The notes under the pieces are model-generated. The model did no database searches and was not told the DNA's origin. It saw only the letters and a list, made by a program, of their open reading frames with translations. 64,000 bases of DNA from Anaeramoeba flamelloides (Eukaryota; Metamonada; Anaeramoebidae), in contig JANTQA010000026.1 of assembly GCA_027625915.1 (NCBI GenBank), forward strand, positions 7,998,001-8,062,000. Reading direction: 5' to 3'. Made by a program: the position numbers and the translations under genes. How positions within the stretch are numbered: the stretch's first letter is position 1; each line of letters begins with the position of its first letter. Below, in pieces: positions 25,226 to 37,898 of the stretch.

Positions 25226-27541
25226 GATTATCTATTTTCGATTATTTTTTATTGAATTTTTGGTTTCAAACAAATAGTTAATATTTTCACAAAATTACAT
25301 TTCTAGAAATATAAATCCCAGAGAAAAAAAACGTTTAATTTGTTAATTATATTTTAAATGGCTAAAAATAAACCTTCCCCCCTTCAATGTAAAGCAAATA
25401 AAAAAAAATTACAAATCTAAAAGGATAAAAAATGATAAAAATAAAAGAGGAAAGAGTTGAGAAAAATATCACTCTTAAAAAATGTCAAAATTTATATATT
25501 TATCATCTGAAAAAAGAATAAAAAACAAAACAAAAAAAAAAAAAAAACACAATATGACTTTATAAATAATGAAATAAATCAAAATAAAGCAGGTTTAAAA
25601 ATCTAAGAAGTTGACACAACTATTATAAAAATTTCAATGAAACCCATTTCAATGAAATCAGTCAATAAAATAACCAATAAACATTTTATTCATTGTTAAA
25701 AACTTTGAAAATCTAGTTGGATTTCGAAAAAGTTTTTTATTTATAACAATTTGTTCTTCTAATTAAAGATACTATTTAAAAAAAAGTTAAAAAAAAAAAA
25801 ACACAATTTATAATTCCAAAAATTTTATTCATAAATTTATTTATCAATAAAATATATTAGGACCCCTTTTAATTACTTCCTTTATATTAAAATAAAAAAT
25901 AAATTTTCAATTATATTTTTTATTTTTCTGGAAATGTCTATTTTAAAAAAATCTTGCAAAAAAAAAAAAAAGATTACCACAGCCTATAAAACAATAACAA
26001 AACCAAATACAATACCAAAACCTTTATCAATTAACAGTATTTTAATTAGAGAAAAATATGATATACATACATCTACACGCTTAATATATATAAGAATTTG
26101 ACATTTCGATTTGAAATGAAAGAAAATATTACGATTTTTTTTTTTTTTTGGAAGGGATTATTTTATCAAAAAATCATGAAAAATTCAGAAATATATTTTG
26201 ATACCATTTCTTAAAAATTTAGTTCATCACTTTTTCTAGATTACTTGATATATATCCACTCTTAATAAATAAAAAAAAATTTTTTTGTTCAAATCAATAG
26301 AAAATAATAATAAGAAAAAAAAAATATTTAAAAATTTGATCATTGACTAATTCAATTGAGATATAATACTATTTTTGTATCCTATTAAGGAATTTTTAGC
26401 AAAATAAAATTATTTCAAAAAAATAAAAAACTTCTGACACACCATTATGTGAAAAAATTCATTTTTTTTAATATATTTATTCAGAATAAGGGTTAATTAA
26501 AGAAAATTTATCAAAAAAAAAATATTGAGAAAGGAAATAATTAAAATATTAATATCTCAACATAATATAATTTAAATGATCAAATTAAAAATTATACCAG
26601 TTAGATATAATTGGGGATACTTTGGTGTTAAAATATTAGCAATAATAAATAACAATTCCAGAATCTGTGATGAATTATCGATATACCGCAACTCTTGGAG
26701 TTGCGCACTTGGCGCCAGAAAAAAAGAATAAAATAAAATTGTGTGGATAATCCCACTGAATTTAAATTAATAATTGGTTTTAATGTGACAATTAATCATT
26801 TCAAATTGAAATAAAGAATATATTGTTTTACCATATATATCTTTTGTGAACCGTCTAAATTTCATTTATTCCAAATTTTTTTTGAATTCAACAAAATCAT
26901 GAGTATGTCTTTGATCTTTCGTTTTAATTTGGTTTCTTAGAACTTTTTTTAGAAACCTTTCAAACTTTTACAATTCGATTGTGATCTTAACCTTTTTTTC
27001 AAAAAAAAAAAAGTACCACTAATCAATTTAATAATATTGTAAAAATGAAATTATTAAGTTATTATTTTGTTTTCATCATTCAGACAGTTATTAAACTAGA
27101 GTGATTGTCATACATCTCTACACATGTTAGGATCTGCAAGGTTGTCGAAATAACTATCTTCTCACAAAAATGGTTATTTCTGTTTGTAGAAGTATAAAAA
27201 TTGTTTTCACAAATTCCCTAAACTTCTCGAAGATCAATTCTTGAAAGTAAAACAAAACAAAAACCAATTGATTTATTCAAAAAGACATCTATTTTCTATG
27301 GAGACTATTTCAGGCATTTAGTTTGGGTGTCTGATTTCCTCACAAAAATTCCAAGAGATTTTATTTTATTTTTTTGCAAATTTTTTTTGGATTTTTTAAA
27401 TCTCTCTTGAAACAAATTAAAAAACAATTAAACTCACTTGAAAAGTTTCTAGTTTCACAAAACAAAAATCTCACAAATTTAATTTTGTTGATTATCATTT
27501 TTTTTAATAATTGAAATAATTGAGAATTTATTTATTGATAA
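25226..27541. other. Intergenic DNA before the importin-alpha gene
   Basis: AT-rich with poly-A tracts. A small GC-richer hairpin, GCAACTCTTGGAGTTGC, stands out near 26688 and is followed by GCACTTGGCGCCAG. It is not a tRNA and I cannot assign it. The last few hundred bases presumably hold the promoter, but no recognisable core element was found. Confidence 0.4.
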
Positions 27542-30500
27542 ATGTCTTACTTCCAAAAGAAACTCAAAAGAAGACAAGGAAAGTTTAAAGAAAAAAGTAC
27601 TCCCTCACTCTCTCGAAGCAAAAGAGTTGAGCATACTATCAAGTTATCAAAAACAAAAAGAGACGAACGACTAATGAAAAGAAGAAACATTGGCAAAGCT
27701 GGACACAGAATCGGAAAAAGTACTTCAAACAAAGAAATTACGAATTACATTCCATCGGTAAGTATTCGTTATTCGTTTAATTTATAAAATTTTTTTCAAA
27801 ATTTGTTTGATGAACTTTTCTTCAAAGAGACAGACCATCCCAAAAACAAAGAACAAAAACTAATTTTTGTATTCAACAAATTGAGTCCCAAAATTGAAAG
27901 ATCTCAAACAAATTCTTTTTTTTGTAACAATACTCATACATTATCCCAAACAAATTTTTTTTTTATTTTTATTTCTTGTTCTTGTGATTTTTGATGAATA
28001 GCTTGAAGAATTACCAAGCTTAGTCAAGAAGGTACAAACAGAAGATCTTGAGATTGTACACATTTGTGCCCAATTAATCAGAAAAATGATTAGTGTTGAA
28101 GAAGATCCACCAGTTCGAGAGGTTCTCCAAACACGAATTATACCAACATTTGTTGAATTTTTAAAAAAAGGAGACGATCCTTTCTTACAAGTAATTTTTT
28201 GATTTTGCTCTTGCTAATTCTTTTTTTTTTTCTTTGCTTATTTTTAATTTTTATTTTTGTTTTTTTTGTCTCGAACAAAAGGTTTGAATTAAAACACCTT
28301 TTTTATCAAAATTTCAACTGCAAACAATTTCTCAAATCATCAACTCTTGGTTATCTTACAAAAAAGATTTGTTTAGCAAATATCAATTTATTGCTTTTCC
28401 TCTTTATTTTGAATTATGATTATTTGGTGAGTGTGTGGTCAAAAATCTTTTTTGTTAATCGCCTTTCCACCAAAATATCCAAAAACAAAAAAAAACCTTT
28501 TCTTTTGATTTGGTTTTTATTTTGTTCAAACTACCACCATTTTTTTTTTTTTTTTTTTTTCATTTTTCAAAAATCCAAAAGCAAGGAAGGATCTATTTTT
28601 AAAAAATGTGACAATAAACAGATTTCTAAAGTATCCTTAAAACTGCCGACACCACTTCATTAGATCTATTTTTCAGGACTTTGCTCTCTACTTTTTTAGT
28701 TAGTCTTTTTTTTAAAACGACTTTACCAACAATTCCAAAGAGTTTTAAAAATAAAATTAAAGGAAACAATAAAAGTATTTATTTTTTTCAATAAAAAAGA
28801 TCGAAATGAATATTTAAAAACTATTAATACTTTTGTTTGTATTATCGTCAATACATAATTGTCCTTTTATTGTTACAACCCTCCAAAAATTTTATGAATA
28901 AAAGTTTTTAAAAAAGTTTTTCACAGACTATTTGATTAAATATTTGAATTTGTTTGAGTAACACTTATAAAACTTTTAGTACTCACTTTTTTTAGAACAA
29001 TTGAGTGTTTCTTTTTTTCTAAAATCTTTTTTTTGAAATTCAATTTGAACAATTTTAAATTGAAAAAAACTTGTGAAATTTACTTTGAATTCAAAAAAAT
29101 ACATTTCAAAGTCTTTTAAAAAAAGTGTTACCAAAAAAATCTTAAATATATTAATAAAAATAGGCCTACTGAAGTTTTGTCAGGGATTTTATAGATTCTT
29201 TTGAAAATATTTTCAAATACCCCCAAAAAGTATTTACTTGTTTTTTTTTTTTTTATTTTTTTATTATTGAAGTAATGGTGTTGTTAAACCCCTTTGGATA
29301 TTGTTATTTTTTTTTTAATTTTTAAAATTAAAAGAAAATTTCAAAAATTTTCGTTTTATTTCTCAAATTAAAAAAAACTGTTGTTAGCTTTTCCAGAATT
29401 CAAAAGAATTGAGTAAAGTCAAAGATTTTTCTCTATTCTTTTAAACCCTGGGAAAGCTAGGCACCCTACGGCACTCTACAGCACCCCGTAGCACTTTCCG
29501 AATTCCTAAATAAAAATTTAGTGAATTTTATTAAAGACCCAAAAATATATTTATTATTTAATAGTGATGAAAAATATATGAATCCTTTTTTGTAACAATA
29601 TGAGAATATTATTATTTTGAAAGCATTTTCGATTATTTATTTTTTTTAATTCAGATATCCAGATTTTATGATTATTTTCATTGGCTGGGAAATTCCATAG
29701 AACAAAAAGAATTACTTTGATAAAAATAACTTTAAGGGAGCTTTGAACAAAATACATAAATCGTTATCGAATTTTTTATCATTTTAAACATTTTTAATCT
29801 TTTCAGATTCCTAAAAAAAATTTTTTTAGGAGGGTAGTGATGAATTTAAGAGGAATAAAGATTTACAGAGTAATTTTAAAAAAGTGTAACAAAAATGTTT
29901 TCAAAAATATTTATTAAATAGATCAACAAACTTTAATAGGCCTTTTTTTATTAATATATCAAAAAGTTTTTTGGCCACAATTTTTTCAAAAAGAATTTAT
30001 TATGTAACCAAAATGTAATTTTTTTTCAAAATATAGAATACAAAACATAGAATACAAAATACTTCAGCTAGATAAATTTTCCTGATTATTGCAAAGAAAA
30101 ATCAAAAAAAAAAAAAAAAAAAAAAGGCAACATAACATCTTTTCGCATTTAGTAGTAATTACTGAGAAATCCCAAAAGATTTTTTTATTTATCTTTATTT
30201 TTCAAATTTTTTTTCATATTCATTAAATCTTTCTAATTTGAATTGTAAAATCCTCAAAACTAACCAAATAATAAACCCCAATTGAAAATTTTTATCACAC
30301 CAAAATTTAATTTCCCATAAAAAAAAAATATTATTCATTATTTATTTACTTAAATTACATGGTGGGGGATTACTTTTCTTTACGTAACCAAAAATAAAAT
30401 CTCATTATTTATTATTCATTTAAGGAATACTAAAATTAGAACCCCTTACCCAATGGATATATTAACACGTATTTATCATTTAAAAACCCCACAAAAACAA

Positions 30501-32348
30501 AAAACAAATAAAACAATATCAGATAAAAAATAAAAATTTGTTCACTTACTTTTGGAATGATCAGAATAAAAAAAAAACTTTGTTGGTGAATTTTGTTCAA
30601 ATTTTACTTACAAATACTTCTCAATCAAATATTATATATGATCAATCCTTTTTTTTAAATTTTCCATTAAAATAGCCAAACTGTAACTTACTATAAATCA
30701 TTCTAAACATTTTTTTTTTTTATAAGGCAAGATAGACTATTTTGTTATTTGGAAAACCGAAATGAAAGCTAACAATCAAAAAATGATTAAATAATTTGAA
30801 AATATATTTGAAAGAATATAAAATACTTTCAAACTCGAGAAGAATTTAATAATATTATTCTCATAACCCCTTTAACTTTGCAAATAAATTGAAATTATAG
30901 TTTATAACTAAACATGAGTAAAAAATTTAACAATAACATTTTTTATATTTTTATATTTTTCATTTTAATTTCTTTGAATTCTGATGCGAAAGTCAACGAT
31001 AATCATAACCAATAACCAATAACCACCAACCAATAACCAATAACAAAGAATTAAAAATCACCAAACAATGTACTTCTAGTTGTAATTTTCATTCCACATT
31101 AAGCAACATTAAAAATAAAGTTAGGAATAATCATCACAGAGATATAAACTATAAATTAAATAAGATAGGTAGTAGCATTCTATTTGGAAAATAATTTTAA
31201 TAAAATATCATAACCCTTTATTTTATATTATAAAGTTGTTTCAAGGATTCCATAAATTTTTTATGAAATGAACTTAATATAAAACTATAACTCTTTAATA
31301 TCAATTATAATAAAGTCGAAACATTTTACCTCTACTTTCAAAAAGTAAACGTTTTGAAAAAAGAAAAACAATTCTTATTTATATCGGAAAAAAATTATCA
31401 AAATGTTTCAATGAAATTTCTTTTAATTCAATATTTATTTTGGAAATCACAAGTCCAATATTTAAACTTTTTTTTTTTTTTTTGAATAAAAGTTAGAACT
31501 TTTTCATAAGCTATTTTTATTTTTAGTTAAAGCACTTACTAAGACATAAAAACAGATTTTTAGACGTTTTGTAAACATTTTTTTTTTTTTTTCAATTTCC
31601 TTTTTTAGAAATCCCAATCAAATAAATGCTCATTTTAATATAAAAACAACTATTATTCTAACACATAGCCATTTTAAAAAGGCGTAACAAAAAAAAAAAA
31701 AACAGCTTTCAAAAGCGTCCATAAAATAGATGACAAACTTCAATAATCCTGTTTTCAGGACTTCATTTAAATTATTTTTTTAACACAGTTTTTTAAAATG
31801 AATTTCACAAAACACTTAATTCTAAATAATTTATAAAAGAAAACTTTCAAAAAAAAATCCAATTTAAAAAAAAAAAAATATAACAAATTATGGATGCACC
31901 GGTTTTTATACTTTAATTTGCACTTTAATCTCAATTATTATTGGTTATTTTATTGCTTAATAATAAGTTGAATTTTAAAATATTAAATAATCTTGATCCA
32001 AAAGTAATTTTCAGACTTAAAGAGTATATTTTTCCATTTAAAAAATTAAATTAAAACTTTTTTTTCTACTCTTTAAGTTTAAAAATGCTTTTTATTTATT
32101 TTTCCTTTTTTTAAAAAATAGGAAAGTTACTTTCATTAAAATAAAATCAACCAATTAACATATTAAATAATACATTTTTTAATTAAAAAAGCTTCATTTA
32201 TTATATATATATATATTACTTTTTGAACTGCTGACCAGTTAAAAAATAAAAATAAAATTTATATTTTTTTTTCTATAATAACTAAATTTTTAATTTATTA
32301 TCATTTTTTTTCCTAATTTTTTCATTATTTTTAATCTTGATTTATTTG

Positions 32349-32380
<32 letters not shown>

Positions 32381-35071
32381 CATTTCTAATTGTATAGTTT
32401 GAATCGGCATGGATCATCTCAAATGTTTGTAGTGGTGATCATGACGAATGTGAATATGTTGTTGATTTAGGCATTGTACCAATTTTCAATCAATTATTAC
32501 ATTCAGAAGATCCTGATCTTCTTGAACAATCTTGTTGGGCGCTTGGAAATGTTTCTGGAGATTGTGTTGAATATCGTGATTTAATCCTTGAACAGAATGG
32601 AATAATAGATAATCTAATTAATGTAATTCAAAACTCTTCATCAAATCTTGATATTATTCAAAATGCAAATTGGTGTCTTTCAAATTTATGCCGAGGGAAA
32701 CCTAGACCACCATTTAACAAAGTAATTATTTCTTTGTCTTTATCTTTGTTTTTGCAGTTTTCTTTAGCATTTTCTTTTTTTTTTTTTTTTCACTTTCTGA
32801 TTGTAAATTTTTCAAAAAAATTTCTATATGAACAAAGAAAAAATGATTTGTTCTATTGTGTTTATTTATTATTATTGTTTTCTTTAATTTGTTAAAATAT
32901 TTATTCTCAATTAAAGAAGTAAATTTTTTTAATTCAAGAAAAAATGAATAAATAAAGAAAACAAAATTACAAATTAAGCAAAAAAAATTCTAAAATAAAA
33001 ATTAAAAATTTCGAAATACAAGAACATTACAAAAAAAAAAATCACATAAATAAATTTCAGCCTTTTTTAAAAATCTGAATAATCGTTTTCAAAAATTGTG
33101 ATCAAAAAATAATTTAATATATTATTAGGAATAGGTCAACAGAAGTTTGTTGATCTATTTTATAGAAGCTTTTGAAAACTGTTTTTTTATGTCACACCTT
33201 TATAAAAATGACTATAGTATCTTATCATTTGAATCAAAATTATGAAATTAATTTGGAGTTAAATCTTAAATTTTGAAAAAAAAAAAAAAAATAATTATTA
33301 TTAAAATGAGTATGACACCAAAAAAAGATATTTAATTTCCTCCTTATTATGATCTACTTTTCTTATTTTTTTAATAATTTATACATTTTTTTTTCAATAA
33401 TTTATATTTAATAGGTTAAGAAAGCAATACCCGTTTTTGCAGAGCTAATTAACAAAAACAACAAACCATTAATAATCGATTCTTGCTGGGGGTTAAGTTA
33501 TCTTTCCAATGGCACCGATATAAATATTAATTCAGTTATTGAAGCGGGGGTTATTCCTAAAATGGTTGAATTTTTAAAGTAAAATCCTTCTTTTCTTTTC
33601 TTTTTTCCCCTTTCTCTTTTTTATTATTTAATTACCTTGAATCCAACAAGAAGTTTATTTTGACTTATTAAATATTGTATTTAAAATTGATTATGTTGAT
33701 TAAATGAAAAATTTAACTTGTTGATTGCATAAAACAAAAATTTTAAAACTATTTTTTTTAATTTTTTCCAAAAGAAAATTTGGGGAATGATTGTTTCAAC
33801 AATTTTAAACCATTTTTTATTTTGTTTAATACTTTGTTTTTAATTATTAATTTGGAATTTAATTTTTAAGATATCAGTTGAAATTGATTATTTATTTATA
33901 TACAAGTTATCGTTTGTTTGTTTGTTTTTGATTTAAATATGTAGATAAAAAAAAATAAATATTATTGATTCTTTTCAAAAAAAAAAAAAAAAAAAAAAAA
34001 AAAGTGGTTTAAACTTTTTGAAATCACGTTTAATTCATATTTAAAGATATTCAAATCATAATTACAATACATTAATTTTCTTGGAATATTAGATAACGAA
34101 ACAACCTTTTATTCATAAACAATAAATGTGGCCTAAAATTCTAACAAAAACCAAAATTTCTAATCATACTTAAATTCTTTTCGAAGTATTAATTGTGTGG
34201 ATTCTTCTTCTTCAAAAAAAAAAAATTATAATTTGCTTAATTTTTCATTTTGTTTTCTTTATTTATTCATTTTTCCTTGAATTAAAATAGAGTTAATAGC
34301 CCCAAAATCCAAACACCAGCTTTAAGAGTAATAGGTAACATTGTTACTGGCAATTCTAAACAAACCCAAGCTGTATTAGATACCGATATTCTGGAACAAT
34401 TGATTCCATTAATCGACCATCACCGAAACCAAATTAAAAGAGAAACGTGTTGGGTATTATCAAATATCACCGCAGGAAAACAAAGTCAAATCCAACAAGT
34501 CATTGATTCTGGCATTATCCCAAAAATATCCAGGATGATGAAAAAAGCTAATAAACTAATTAGGCAAGAAGCATGTTGGATACTCAGTAACGGCGTATAT
34601 GGTAGCAATGTTGACCAAATAATTTATTTTGTTGAGGAAGGGTGTTTAAGTGAATTTATTTATTTTCTTAAATATGATGGAACAAGGATCTTAAAAATAT
34701 GCCTTGAGGCAATTGAAAAAATTTTACAAGTTGGCGAAATACAAGCCGAAAAGAGTGGTGAAAAAAATCCCGTGGTTAAAATGGTTAAAAATCTGAATGG
34801 ATCAGAGAGAATTGAGAAACTAATTGATCACCATAACAAAAATATTTACAAATTGGCAGAAAGAATTTTTGATACCTATTTTTATGATGATTTAGCTTCA
34901 ACTTCTTCTTCTTCTTCTTCTTCTTCTGATGACGATGATGACTATGATGACCAGGAAGACGGAAACGATTACGAAAACCAATATCTTAACGAACATAATA
35001 ATTCAAACAGTTTGAACTATTATGACCAAGAACAGGAACAAAGAGTAGATAATGATATATACGAATTCTAA
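27542..35071 (+). CDS. KPNA: Importin subunit alpha (karyopherin alpha), five exons
   Basis: Exons: 27542-27757, 28002-28190, 32398-32721, 33415-33578 and 34291-35071; all junctions are GT..AG and rejoin in frame (phases 0, 0, 0, 2) to give 557 residues. Exon 1 is a basic importin-beta-binding domain ending LMKRRNI. ARM repeats follow with the Trp/Asn pairs that grip nuclear localisation signals: AWIISN (W140), CWALGN (W182), NWCLSN (W227, then LCRGKPRPP), CWGLSY, a degenerate IGNIVTG, CWVLSN and CWILSN. The tail is a serine run followed by an acidic D/E/N/Y-rich stretch, ending EF-stop. Importin alpha bridges NLS cargo to importin beta for nuclear import. The IBB is weakly conserved (SRSKRVEHTIKLSKTKRDER). 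Length is slightly above the usual 520-540, owing to the tail. Confidence 0.95.
29158..29222 (+). repeat. Intronic 80-bp repeat, copy 1
   Basis: Carries AGGCCTACTGAAGTTTTGTC, then TTTTATAGATTCTTTTGAAA. Related to the copies at 29.9, 31.7 and 33.1 kb. Confidence 0.5.
29303..29461. repeat. Hairpin repeat pair, A unit then B unit, inside an intron
   Basis: Unit A at about 29303-29380 and unit B at 29384-29461: TTAGCTTTTCCAGAATTCAA pairs with the decayed closing arm CTATTCTTTTAAACCCTGGG. Directly followed by GC-rich short repeats (GCACCCTACGGCACTCTAC, GCACCCCGTAGCAC), comparable to the AAGTGCCGCC motifs beside the 40.0 kb copy. Confidence 0.7.
29878..29948 (-). repeat. Intronic 80-bp repeat, copy 2 (inverted)
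   Basis: Reverse complement reads GGCCTATTAAAGTTTGTTGA, then a CTATTTAATAAAT segment and TTTTGAAAACATTTTTGTTA. Matches the 33.1 kb copy. Confidence 0.6.
31002..31045. repeat. (ACCAATA)n short tandem repeat
   Basis: About six imperfect copies of a 7-base unit within importin-alpha intron 2. Confidence 0.8.
31672..31758 (-). repeat. Intronic 80-bp repeat, copy 3 (inverted)
   Basis: Reverse complement reads TTGAAGTTTGTCATCTATTT, then TATGGACGCTTTTGAAAGCTG and a poly-T leading to GTTACGCC. Same order of elements as copies 2 and 4. Confidence 0.6.
33128..33208 (+). repeat. Intronic 80-bp repeat, copy 4
   Basis: In intron 3: AGGTCAACAGAAGTTTGTTG, then ATCTATTTTATAGAAGCTTT, TGAAAACTGTTTTTTTATG and TCACACC. 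This is the best-preserved version of the repeat. Confidence 0.6.
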
Positions 35072-35607
35072 ACTTTGTAATTTTATAAAAGCACTTATTA
35101 CTTTTTGAAAGCAAAAATTTGAAAATTTCCTTTTCTTTTCTTTTCTCCCCCTTTCTTTCCTCTCTTCTACTTTATTATTATTATTATTTTTTTTTAAATT
35201 ATTTAGAATTAAATTTTATTCAAATGAAAATATTATAAAATAGATAACAAATATTTTAAAAAAAACTTACATTTTATGGAAAATAAAAATTTTTTTATTA
35301 AAAAAAAATATTTCTATATTTAAAATTTTACCAAAATAAGTTTTTATCCAACTGCTTTAATTTTTTTTTCTCTAATAATAATAATAATAATCTCGATTTT
35401 ATTTTGATGGTAAACTTATTTTATTTTTGTGTTTATTTATATATATTTAACTTTCCAATGTGGTATTTTAGTTAAAAATTATTATTATTATTATTTTCCT
35501 AGTTAAATAAGTTAACACTAAATCTACCGGTTTGTTGCTGGATTCTTTTTAATTATTTATTATATTAGAAAATCGGATGTTTTTCTTTATATTAACGAAA
35601 TGAAAAA

Positions 35608-36489
35608 AAAAAATAACCATTGTGAAAAAAATTTGGGTCATTAAAAAAAATTGGGTCAGTCAAAAATTTGTTTTCGTTTTTTAAATAATAAATTTTAGCA
35701 AAATGGTTTTTGATCAAAGTAAAATTTTATGAACAAATCTTACATTTAATAAAAACCAAAGTCATTATCAATAATAACTTTCAAATGCAATATTAAATTG
35801 TTGCATTTTAACCTTTTGGAATTACTGTGGAACTCTAAAAAACAAAAATTTATTTTTAATTGTAAACTTTAATAAAATTGTTAATTTTTTTTTATTAGAA
35901 AACATTACAAGATCAAGTTAATTATTGTTTGGGAAGACCAAAAATTAATAACAGTTTTAAATTAAGGTTTATCTATGAGGATTTTTAGAATTTAAATGGT
36001 TTCTGAAATCTTGAAATTTCGGTATTTTGAAGTTTTGATTGTAAACATAAGTGGAAAACAACCTCTTTCGAAAAAACAGCTTTTTTGGAAGATTTTATGA
36101 TTCAATTTGGTTTAAAAGGATATTTAAGATTAACCGTGATAAATTTGCGTTCATTAACAATGATAAATATCTTATTGAATTAATAGATTTTGATATTTCC
36201 TATTAAATAGTTCTCTTATTTTTAGTAAAGTTGGCAATTAAAAATAAATTTTTGTTTTTTTAGAGTTCCACAGTAATTCCAAAAGGTTAAAATGCAACAA
36301 TTTAATATTGCATTTGAAAGTTATTATTGATAATCACTTTGGTTTTTATTAAATGTAAGATTTGTTCATAAAATTTTACTTTGATCAAAAACCATTTTGC
36401 TAAAATTTATTATTTAAAAAACGAAAACAAATTTTTGACTGACCCAATTTTTTTAATGACCCAAATTTTTTTCACAATGGTAAAAATAA
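35608..36489. mobile_element. Mutator-like non-autonomous element with 245-bp arms
   Basis: The left arm (35617-35861) and right arm (36236-36480) are inverted copies differing at only about three positions by eye, around a unique core of about 375 bp. Ends start CCATTGTGAAAAAAATTTGG. Flanking 9-mers AAAAAATAA (35608-35616) and TAAAAATAA (36481-36489) match at 8 of 9, as expected for a Mutator-type target duplication, though the sequence is low complexity. The core has no recognisable transposase. It lies about 550 bp downstream of the importin-alpha stop. Confidence 0.8.
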
Positions 36490-37747
36490 AAAGCTTTTCT
36501 CAAGTTTATTATTGAGTTTTTGAAAAAAAAGGATTGTTAGAATAAAATATGGACACCAAGACAATGACTAGTATGTTTTTTTTTAAGTATATAAATAAAA
36601 AAAACTTTCTATGGAACTCTACTAGAATGACCCAAATCACCATTTTTTATTAGAGGTATTGTTAAATTTTTGTAAAAGTATAATCTTTCTAGAATAGGAT
36701 TTATCGCTTTTAATCGAGAGTATTTTAGTTTATATTTTTGTTTTATTTGTAAAACTAATTCAATTGCTTTGTATTGTAACAATAATTTTTAAATTGTTGA
36801 GATGATTTCTCCCCAAAGTATATTTTTATCGAGAAATAATGATAATTCTTAATTCAAATGGAACGTAATTTATATTTTATATGGAATAATTAACAGGGAA
36901 AACTCAATATTAATAATAACTTTAAACATCTGATTAATAGATGTTCATCTTATAACTGAATCTTCACGAGCTACTGTAATATCTAATTTTATATTTGCCG
37001 AAAATTCGATATAAAAAAATCTGGATTTTAATAATTGAGATAAACTGCCGTGTTTATTTGTATTTGGTATCAACAATTATAATTTATTTATTTTTTTAAT
37101 ATTTAAGACCAGAAAAAAATAAAAATTGAGAATTAGAAACTTCACTAAAAACAAGTTATATCTTTCAATACTTTTTTTTTTTATTTATTGTTTGCAAACG
37201 ATTTTTTAATAATTTTTAATATATAAAGGAACAATCAACTGAAAAAAAACAAATATTTTAATATTTGATATACCCAATTCAAATTTGTTTATATTTTTAT
37301 TCACTAATAATATTGAAATTAAATTATTTTAAACCCATTAACTCTATAACCCATGGTAAAATGTTTAGAGTTGAATTATTAAACAAATTCTTTTTTTGAA
37401 ATAGCCACCATAATCATCAAGATATTTCTAATTTGTAATTAATAATAACAAAAAACAGACAAAAATCTGCTAAAAGAAAACGACAATTCATTTTTTATAC
37501 AAAAATATACTTATTAAAAGATTCATATTATTTCAATTCATATTATTTCCAAGTGCTCGAATATTAGAATTTTTGATATTATCCAAAATATCTGAATATA
37601 TATTTAACAAATACACATATTAAACAGAAAAAAAAATTAAGAATATTTAAAGCTGTTGTGGTTTTACCATATATATATATATATATATATATATACTTAA
37701 TACCATACACCCAAATATTTTTTATTACTTTATATTTATTAAATGTT
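36490..37747. other. AT-rich intergenic DNA, no gene seen
   Basis: No supported coding region. Contains an (AT)n microsatellite at about 37670-37695. Confidence 0.5.
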
Positions 37748-37837
37748 TACCGTCTTTCCAAGTCTACCATAAAATTTTAAATAAAACACAATTGAGTTTT
37801 CTATTCTTATTTTATGGTAGACTTGGAAAGACTGTAA
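37748..37837. mobile_element. Short foldback MITE, relative of the 6.7 kb element
   Basis: 90 bp with inverted ends TACCGTCTTTCCAAGTCTAC and GTAGACTTGGAAAGACTGTA. The interior ATTGAGTTTTCTATTCTTAT and the ACCATAAAAT border are those of the arm at 6.7 kb. It sits about 60 bp past the stop of the membrane-protein gene, so probably in its 3' untranslated region. Confidence 0.8.
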
Positions 37838-37898
37838 CCTTTTGAGTAAATTATAAAGAATCAAAAATAAAAAACAAAATAAATAAATAAATTTTTAT

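Larger units (their letters stand above)
28191..32397 (+). other. 4.2-kb intron 2 of the importin-alpha gene
   Basis: Donor GTAATT after TTACAA; acceptor AATTGTATAG before TTTGAATCG. It holds a hairpin pair at 29.3 kb, three of the four copies of an 80-bp intronic repeat, an (ACCAATA)n tract and a 29-base poly-A near the 3' end. A 154-codon frame at 28199-28663 is retained-intron sequence of low complexity, not a gene. Confidence 0.9.

Noticed and set aside
26688-26720. GC-richer hairpin as a tRNA or small RNA gene
   Set aside because: Only one stem of about 7 bp. No cloverleaf, A/B boxes or T-loop consensus.
28199-28663. 154-codon plus-strand frame in the importin-alpha gene
   Set aside because: It lies wholly in intron 2 right after the donor, is F/L/K-rich and matches no family. 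Both flanking exons join in frame without it.
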